DNA of 64,000 nucleotides, taken from Vibrio splendidus (GTDB taxonomy: Bacteria > Pseudomonadota > Gammaproteobacteria > Enterobacterales > Vibrionaceae). The stretch lies in NCBI RefSeq assembly GCF_001557875.1, contig NZ_LNRF01000006.1, positions 124,001 through 188,000 of the forward strand. The letters run 5' to 3'. How positions within the stretch are numbered: the first letter of the stretch is position 1; each line of letters starts with the position of its first letter. A program made the position numbers and the translations under genes. The notes below the pieces were generated by a model, which was given only the letters and a program-made list of their open reading frames with translations, searched no databases and had not been told where the DNA came from. This document shows, piece by piece, positions 58,900-64,000 of the stretch.

Positions 58900-60168
58900 A
58901 TGAAAGACGAAACACTCTCGATTCACTTCGGCTACGAAACCGATCCAACGACTAAATCCGTTGCCACTCCTATCTACCAAACCGTTGCTTATGAATTCGA
59001 TGATGCACAACACGGCGCCGACCTGTTTAACCTTGCGGTACCGGGCAATATCTACACTCGCATAATGAACCCGACCAATGATGTGTTAGAAAAGCGCATG
59101 GCAGCCCTAGAGGGTGGTATTGCAGGCCTAGTCGTAAGTGCGGGTAGTGCTGCGATTAACTACGCGATTCAAACCTTGGCACAAATCGGGGACAACATCG
59201 TCTCGACACCTCAACTTTACGGTGGAACTTACACCCTATTTGCTCACATGCTGCCAAACCAAGGGATCGAAGTTCGCTTTGCTAAAGACGACAAACCAGA
59301 AAGCTTAGCGGCGCTGATCGATGAAAAAACTAAGGCGGTTTACTGTGAAAGTATTGGTAACCCAGCAGGTAATATTATCGACTTAGAGCGTGTTGCAGAA
59401 CTTGCTCACGCACAAGGTGTGCCTGTGATTGTTGATAATACGGTGGCGACGCCTGTGCTGTGTAAACCTATCGATTTTGGTGCTGACATCGTGGTTCACT
59501 CACTAACCAAATACGTGGGTGGTCACGGTACAACGTTAGGTGGCGTGATTGTCGACTCAGGCAAATTCCCATGGGCACAACACAAAGACCGCTTCCCTGT
59601 GTTTAATCAGCCAGAGCCTTCTTATCATGGCGTGGTTTATACCGAGGCATTTGGTGAGGCTGCGTTTATTGGTCGTGCTAGAACCGTTCCCCTGCGTAAT
59701 ACAGGTGCAGCACTGTCGCCAATGAATGCTTTCATGATAATGCAAGGATTGGAGACGTTATCGTTACGTATGGAGCGACACACAGAGAATGCATTGAAAG
59801 TAGCGGAATACCTCAGCCAACACGAAAAAGTCAGCTGGGTAAGCTACGCTGGTCTGCCTAGCTCAGAATTCTACCCGCTTGCTGAAAAATACATGCAGGG
59901 TAAGCCATCGGCCATTCTATCTTTTGGCTTAAAGGACGGTTATGAAGCTGGTGTCCGCTTCTACGACGCGCTACAAATCTTCAAGCGTTTAGTGAACATT
60001 GGTGATGCCAAGTCTCTGGCTTGTCACCCTGCTTCTACAACACACCGTCAATTAAGCGAAGCCGAACAGAAACAAGCCGGTGTATCACCAGAGATGATTC
60101 GCCTCTCAGTAGGTATTGAGCACATCGAAGATATTCTCGCTGACCTAGAGCAAGCTCTTAACGCTTAA
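58900..60168 (+). CDS. metY: O-acetylhomoserine (thiol)-lyase, PLP-dependent
   Basis: Cys/Met metabolism PLP enzyme of 422 residues, longer than MetB/MetC (about 390) as is usual for MetY. The PLP lysine is in HSLTKYVGGHG (about 203); YTRIMNPTNDVLEKR and the glycine-rich LVVSAGSAAINYA segments are family features. It makes homocysteine (or methionine with methanethiol) from O-acetylhomoserine. AGGGAAG precedes the ATG. Confidence 0.92.
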   Translation: MKDETLSIHFGYETDPTTKSVATPIYQTVAYEFDDAQHGADLFNLAVPGNIYTRIMNPTNDVLEKRMAALEGGIAGLVVSAGSAAINYAIQTLAQIGDNIVSTPQLYGGTYTLFAHMLPNQGIEVRFAKDDKPESLAALIDEKTKAVYCESIGNPAGNIIDLERVAELAHAQGVPVIVDNTVATPVLCKPIDFGADIVVHSLTKYVGGHGTTLGGVIVDSGKFPWAQHKDRFPVFNQPEPSYHGVVYTEAFGEAAFIGRARTVPLRNTGAALSPMNAFMIMQGLETLSLRMERHTENALKVAEYLSQHEKVSWVSYAGLPSSEFYPLAEKYMQGKPSAILSFGLKDGYEAGVRFYDALQIFKRLVNIGDAKSLACHPASTTHRQLSEAEQKQAGVSPEMIRLSVGIEHIEDILADLEQALNA

Positions 60169-60230
60169 ACAAGGTAAGCAGCACCAAGATATTAAAGTGC
60201 CATGTAGCATCAAAATAGTAACAGGTACAA

Positions 60231-60258
60231 AAAAGCCCATCACTGGATGGGCTTCTTA
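60231..60258. terminator. Bidirectional terminator between metY and glmS
   Basis: AAGCCCATC-ACTG-GATGGGCTT, with TTTTTT on the minus strand side. Confidence 0.9.
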
Positions 60259-60284
60259 TTATCTATTTCTTAGTAAGCTGTCGA

Positions 60285-62117
60285 TTACTCAACCGTTACC
60301 GCTTTCGCTAGGTTACGAGGTTGGTCAACGTCGGTACCTTTGATCAACGCAACATGGTAAGACAGCAGCTGCATTGGTACTGTGTAGTAGATAGATGCAG
60401 TTACTTCACTTACGTGAGGCATCTTGATAATCTTCATGTTCTCATCGCTTTCGAAACCAGCAGCTTCATCTGCAAATACATACAGCAGGCCGCCACGAGC
60501 ACGGACTTCTTCAACGTTTGATTTCAGCTTCTCTAGCAAGTCGTTACTTGGTGCAATAACGACAACTGGCATATCTGCATCGATAAGAGCCAAAGGACCG
60601 TGCTTAAGCTCACCAGCCGCGTATGCTTCTGCGTGGATGTAAGAGATCTCTTTCAGTTTAAGAGACGCTTCCATCGCGATTGGGTAGAACTCACCACGAC
60701 CCAAGAACAGTGTGTGGTGCTTATCAGCAAAATCAGGTGCCAGTGCTTCAATTTCTTTATCAAACGCTAATGCTTTCTCGATATCAGCAGGCAGTTGGTG
60801 AAGTGCTTGAACGATTTCCGCTTCTTTCTCTTCATTGATACGACCTTGTAGACGACCAATTGACGTTACCATCATCAGCATCGCTGCTAGTTGAGTTGTG
60901 AAAGCTTTAGTAGAAGCAACACCGATCTCCGTTCCTGCGCGAGTCATGAAGGCAAAATCAGATTCACGAACGAGCGAAGAACCTGCTACGTTACAGATGG
61001 TCATTGCTGACATGTAGCCTTTCTCTTTTGCAAGACGAAGTGCAGCAAGCGTATCCGCCGTTTCACCAGACTGAGACAGAGTCACCAATAGGCTATTCGG
61101 GCGAACAACGAAATCACGGTAACGGAACTCAGAGGCGATCTCTACATCACAGCTTACGCCCGCTAGAGATTCAAACCAGTAACGTGCAGCCATGCCTGAG
61201 TTGTAAGATGTACCACATGCGATGATCTGCACGTGTTCAACCTTGCTTAGGATCTCTTCCGCTTTAACGCCGATTGCATTAGTGATAACCGAAGTGTCAG
61301 AGATACGACCTTCCATTGTGTTGATCAGCGCGGTTGGCTGCTCGAAGATCTCTTTCTGCATGAAGTGACGGTATTGACCTTTGTCACCAGCGTCGTGTTC
61401 AGCGTTTGATTCAACGATTTCACGCTCAACACGCTCGCCCGCGACATCAAATACAGTAACATCACGACGAGTTACCTCAGCAACATCACCTTCTTCTAGG
61501 TACATGAAGCGACGAGTTACGCTCAGTAGCGCCAGTTGGTCAGAAGCAAGGAAGTTCTCGCCCACACCAAAACCGATAACGATTGGGCTACCAGAACGAG
61601 CAACAACGATACGGCTAGGATCTTTACGATCAACAACAACCGTGCCATACGCGCCGTCTAATTGTTTTGCGGTTTTCTGTAGCGCTTCAACCAAAGAAGC
61701 TGAAGTGCGAAGTTCCCACTCAACTAAGTGAGCGATAACTTCTGTATCTGTCTGTGAAGTAAACACGTAGCCACGCTCTTGCAGCATAGCGCGCAGTGCT
61801 TCGTGGTTTTCGATAATGCCATTGTGCACAACGGCAATATCGCCAGACATGTGTGGGTGGGCGTTCGCTTCAGATGGCTCACCGTGTGTTGCCCAACGAG
61901 TGTGAGCGATACCTGTACCACCAATCACATGTTGCTCGTCTACCGCGTCAGCTAGCTCTTGTACTTTACCAAGGCGGCGGACACGAGTTAAGTTAGCTTC
62001 GGTATCAACTACAGCGACACCCGCTGAATCGTAGCCTCGGTATTCTAGGCGGCGAAGGCCTTCTACTAAAATTTCGGCTACATCACGCTGTGCTACTGCA
62101 CCAACAATTCCACACAT
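60285..62117 (-). CDS. glmS: GlmS, glutamine:fructose-6-phosphate aminotransferase
   Basis: Protein of 610 residues. The N-terminal glutaminase domain has the catalytic Cys2 ([10 protein letters not shown]) and [11 protein letters not shown]; two SIS domains follow with [19 protein letters not shown] and the C-terminal [11 protein letters not shown]. It makes glucosamine-6-phosphate, the first step to UDP-GlcNAc for peptidoglycan and LPS. A TATAAT lies about 70 bases upstream, so it probably has its own promoter. Confidence 0.97.
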   Translation of the reverse strand: MCGIVGAVAQRDVAEILVEGLRRLEYRGYDSAGVAVVDTEANLTRVRRLGKVQELADAVDEQHVIGGTGIAHTRWATHGEPSEANAHPHMSGDIAVVHNGIIENHEALRAMLQERGYVFTSQTDTEVIAHLVEWELRTSASLVEALQKTAKQLDGAYGTVVVDRKDPSRIVVARSGSPIVIGFGVGENFLASDQLALLSVTRRFMYLEEGDVAEVTRRDVTVFDVAGERVEREIVESNAEHDAGDKGQYRHFMQKEIFEQPTALINTMEGRISDTSVITNAIGVKAEEILSKVEHVQIIACGTSYNSGMAARYWFESLAGVSCDVEIASEFRYRDFVVRPNSLLVTLSQSGETADTLAALRLAKEKGYMSAMTICNVAGSSLVRESDFAFMTRAGTEIGVASTKAFTTQLAAMLMMVTSIGRLQGRINEEKEAEIVQALHQLPADIEKALAFDKEIEALAPDFADKHHTLFLGRGEFYPIAMEASLKLKEISYIHAEAYAAGELKHGPLALIDADMPVVVIAPSNDLLEKLKSNVEEVRARGGLLYVFADEAAGFESDENMKIIKMPHVSEVTASIYYTVPMQLLSYHVALIKGTDVDQPRNLAKAVTVE

Positions 62118-62185
62118 AGTTTCACTCCATCAATTTCGTTTATTCCTATTGGCAGCAAGCAAAGGCCATATCTTTATTAAGATCA

Positions 62186-62191
62186 ATTATA
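62186..62191 (-). promoter_or_regulatory. Likely -10 of a glmS promoter
   Basis: A perfect TATAAT on the minus strand in the 106-base gap between the DeoR gene and glmS; no good -35 is seen. No glmS ribozyme structure fits in this short leader. Confidence 0.4.
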
Positions 62192-62223
62192 GGAAGGTAA
62201 ATGCATAATACTTAAATTTGTTT

Positions 62224-62994
62224 TTACGCTGGATCTGTCAGGATCACGCGAACATCATGTGATTCGATACTTGCTATGGATTCTTCGCCTAAGTCTGTAT
62301 CTGTAATTAAGATGTCAATGTGTTCCCATGCCAGCTCTAAGTTTGGGATCTTTCGTCCCACTTTTTCCGACTCAACCATCACGATCACTTCTCGTGACAC
62401 TTCAGCCATTACTTTGCTCAGGCCAACCAGTTCGTTAAACGTGGTTGTGCCTCTATCAAGGTCGATACCATCGGCCCCGATAAATAGTTGGTCAAAATCG
62501 TAAGCGCGAAGCACCGACTCTGCGACTTTGCCTTGGAAAGAGTCCGAATGGGTATCCCAAGTGCCGCCAGTCATTAATAACGTCGGCTCGCTTTCAAGCT
62601 CATTAAGCGCATTAGCGACGTGCAATGAGTTGGTCATAACAACCAAACCACGCTTAGCATTTAGCTGCTGAATTAGGGCACCGGTAGTACTGCCACTATC
62701 GATCACGATGCGGTTATGGTCGCGAATTAAATCTGCAGCAGCTTTTGCCAATGAAATCTTTCGAGTCGAAACTTGTTGACCCAGTTCTTCGTTGACAACC
62801 TCTTTCGGTAACGAAATCGCACCACCATAACGGCGTAAAAGCTGACCGTTTTTCTCTAAAGACGCCAAGTCCTTTCTAATAGTGACCTCTGAGGTTTCGA
62901 ACTTAGCGGATAATTCATCAACACTAACCTCCCCTTTTTCATTCACTAGGTTAGAAATTGCATGTCTTCTGAGCTGAGTGTTTCGTTTCGACAT
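62224..62994 (-). CDS. DeoR-family transcriptional regulator next to glmS
   Basis: Protein of 256 residues. An N-terminal helix-turn-helix (about 6-60: VSVDELSAKFETSEVTIRKDLASLEKNG and RRYGGA) precedes a DeoR-type sugar-phosphate sensor domain with DSGSTTGAL (about 97-105) and FIGADGIDLDRG. It probably senses an amino-sugar or hexose phosphate and controls glmS or its own gene. Located upstream of glmS on the same strand and divergent from pykF. Confidence 0.88.
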   Translation of the reverse strand: MSKRNTQLRRHAISNLVNEKGEVSVDELSAKFETSEVTIRKDLASLEKNGQLLRRYGGAISLPKEVVNEELGQQVSTRKISLAKAAADLIRDHNRIVIDSGSTTGALIQQLNAKRGLVVMTNSLHVANALNELESEPTLLMTGGTWDTHSDSFQGKVAESVLRAYDFDQLFIGADGIDLDRGTTTFNELVGLSKVMAEVSREVIVMVESEKVGRKIPNLELAWEHIDILITDTDLGEESIASIESHDVRVILTDPA

Positions 62995-63011
62995 TTAAAA
63001 AAGGCCATTAA

Positions 63012-63047
63012 GTTTCGATATGAAAGATATTATAGTTACAACGAAAC
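63012..63047. promoter_or_regulatory. Candidate operator: inverted repeat flanking the DeoR gene -10
   Basis: GTTTCG (63012-63017) and CGAAAC (63042-63047) form an inverted repeat, with a perfect minus-strand TATAAT (63029-63034) between them. More CGAAAC copies overlap the start of the gene. DeoR-family regulators often bind TTTCG/CGAAA elements, so autoregulation is likely. Confidence 0.5.
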
Positions 63048-63201
63048 TATTTAGTCCATTTATTTTGATCCAAAAAATTAATAAATAGCGATAAAACCTT
63101 GTCCTAAGACAATTGTTAAGCAGTGATATTGAACTCATTAGGTGGTAGAATCCGCACCCGAAAAGAAAAAAAATTACAAAACTGACTGTTATTTTTTTGC
63201 A

Positions 63202-63228
63202 ACTTACCGCCTATATAGTGGGGTAAGT
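63202..63228. repeat. 7-bp inverted repeat in the pykF upstream region
   Basis: ACTTACC, 13 bases containing CTATATAG, then GGTAAGT. Possible operator overlapping a TATA-like -10, or a leader hairpin. No terminator U-run. Confidence 0.35.
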
Positions 63229-63269
63229 CACAGAAAACCGATATTGAATCAAAATCTTTTGGTCATAAA

Positions 63270-63353
63270 ATGACTAAAATTGATGAAAGACTTACAACTC
63301 TGAAGGACATATTGGAAGTCCCGCGCTTTTACACAACAGGCACAAAATGTTGA
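63270..63353 (+). other. Possible 27-codon upstream ORF before pykF
   Basis: ATG 63270 to TGA 63353, product MTKIDERLTTLKDILEVPRF plus 7 residues. It lies 70 bases before pykF. No clear ribosome site; the ATG falls in a small dyad (TTGGTCAT-AAA-ATGACTAA) that would hide it. The polar composition resembles a real peptide, but chance is possible. Confidence 0.25.
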
Positions 63354-63423
63354 TGTAGCGGACCAATCTTCAGAACTTAAATAAATTTCAAATTGTAACA
63401 ATACTTACCGGAGAGTACCTTCC

Positions 63424-64000
63424 ATGAAAAAGACCAAAATCGTATGTACGATTGGCCCTAAAACTGAATCTGTAGAGAAGCTAACTGAACTAGTAGATGC
63501 TGGCATGAACGTTATGCGTCTTAACTTCTCTCACGGTGATTTCGCAGAGCACGGCACTCGTATCGCGAACTTCCGTAAAGTAATGGAAAACAAAGGTGAG
63601 CAACTTGCTATCCTTCTAGATACTAAAGGTCCAGAAATCCGTACTATCAAACTTGAAGATGGTAACGACGTAGATCTAGTAGCTGGTCAAGAGTTCACTT
63701 TCACAACTGACGCAACAGTTGTTGGTAACAAAGACGTAGTAGCAGTAACTTACCTAGGTTTCGCTAAAGACCTAACAGCGGGTAACACTATCCTTGTTGA
63801 TGACGGCCTAATCGAAATGGAAGTTATCGCAACAACAGAAACTGAAGTTAAGTGTAAAGTTCTTAACAACGGTGCTCTAGGCGAAAACAAAGGTGTTAAC
63901 CTTCCTGGCGTTTCTGTTCAACTTCCTGCTCTTTCTGAGAAAGACAAAGCTGACCTTAAGTTTGGTTGTGAGCAAGGCGTAGATTTCGTTGCCGCTTCTT
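63424..64000 (+). CDS. pykF: PykF, pyruvate kinase (5' part)
   Basis: The first 192 codons are in the window; the gene runs past its end. The N-terminal barrel strand MKKTKIVCTIGPKT with the MRLNFSHG motif and LLDTKGPEIRT (about 63-73) is pyruvate kinase I. The inserted B domain (about 70-168) is present, and LPALSEKDKADL begins the return to the barrel. Converts phosphoenolpyruvate and ADP to pyruvate and ATP. ATG has GGAGAG eight bases upstream. Confidence 0.97.
   Translation, partial: MKKTKIVCTIGPKTESVEKLTELVDAGMNVMRLNFSHGDFAEHGTRIANFRKVMENKGEQLAILLDTKGPEIRTIKLEDGNDVDLVAGQEFTFTTDATVVGNKDVVAVTYLGFAKDLTAGNTILVDDGLIEMEVIATTETEVKCKVLNNGALGENKGVNLPGVSVQLPALSEKDKADLKFGCEQGVDFVAAS

Larger units (their letters stand above)
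62995..63423. other. 429-base intergenic region between the DeoR gene and pykF
   Basis: Contains, from the left, a DeoR-type inverted repeat flanking a TATAAT, an A+T-rich stretch, a dyad ACTTACC/GGTAAGT (63202-63228), a short ORF (63270-63353) and the pykF ribosome site GGAGAG (63410-63415). I could not place the pykF promoter with confidence. Confidence 0.7.

Noticed and set aside
62118..62223. A glmS ribozyme or riboswitch before glmS
   Set aside because: The leader is only about 60-100 bases and lacks the ribozyme core; enteric and Vibrio glmS are not known to use it.
1..64000. CRISPR arrays, prophage, integron or defence islands
   Set aside because: No regularly spaced direct repeats, no integrase, transposase, phage structural or restriction genes were seen; the window is core chromosome.

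Overview
The window is a stretch of core chromosome from a gammaproteobacterium, almost certainly a Vibrio (Vibrionaceae). The reasons are the protein sequences, a moderate A+T content, and three local orders that I recall from Vibrio: petABC between rpsI and sspA, a MITE-like repeat next to glnE, and pykF / DeoR regulator / glmS side by side. The Splendidus clade is my best guess, from memory of similar sequences only. Coding density is high. I see no prophage, insertion sequence with a transposase, CRISPR array or defence island.

Layout. (1) 1-9861, minus strand: the division and cell wall (dcw) cluster, transcribed rsmH-ftsL-ftsI-murE-murF-mraY-murD-ftsW-murG, with murG cut by the window edge. 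There is no mraZ in front of rsmH; RNase P RNA (rnpB, about 10090-10531, minus) lies there instead. (2) 10706-15051: rsmI diverges from lpoA-yraN-diaA-dolP, so the two methyltransferases acting on 16S C1402 (RsmH and RsmI) end up near each other. (3) 15141-20129, minus: sspAB, the cytochrome bc1 operon petABC, and rplM-rpsI. (4) 20377-24860: zapE, zapG, and the envelope proteases degQ and degS, with a sigma-E-like promoter before degQ. (5) 24977-33477: parE-parC, then yqiA/cpdA/yqiB/nudF, diverging from tolC. (6) 33588-42059: hldE and glnE, a 175-bp repeat element, a methyl-accepting chemotaxis protein, a potassium channel and the inorganic triphosphatase ygiF. (7) 42267-47880: the DUF47 protein plus pitA (phosphate uptake), an SH3/coiled-coil membrane protein, and an exeA/gspB pair. 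(8) 47965-58698: cca, uppP, folK, folB, plsY, a hydrolase, tsaD, the macromolecular synthesis cluster rpsU-yqeY-dnaG-rpoD, and tRNA-Ile(CAU). (9) 58900-64000: metY, glmS, a DeoR-family regulator, and pykF running off the end.

How it fits together. Much of the window concerns the envelope: lipid II synthesis (mur, mraY, uppP, glmS), septal synthesis (ftsW, ftsI, ftsL, zapE, zapG), activation of PBP1A (lpoA), envelope stress (degS, degQ, dolP), LPS heptose (hldE) and export (tolC, exeA/gspB). The rest is information processing (rpsU, dnaG, rpoD, parCE, rplM, rpsI, rnpB, cca, tsaD) and central metabolism.

I did not find a convincing undescribed multi-gene system. The observations most worth checking are small: 24-nt tandem repeats inside rnpB, the MITE-like element at 38066-38240, an inverted repeat flanking the -10 of the DeoR gene, an upstream ORF before pykF, an inverted repeat at the metY start, and the sigma-E-like degQ promoter.
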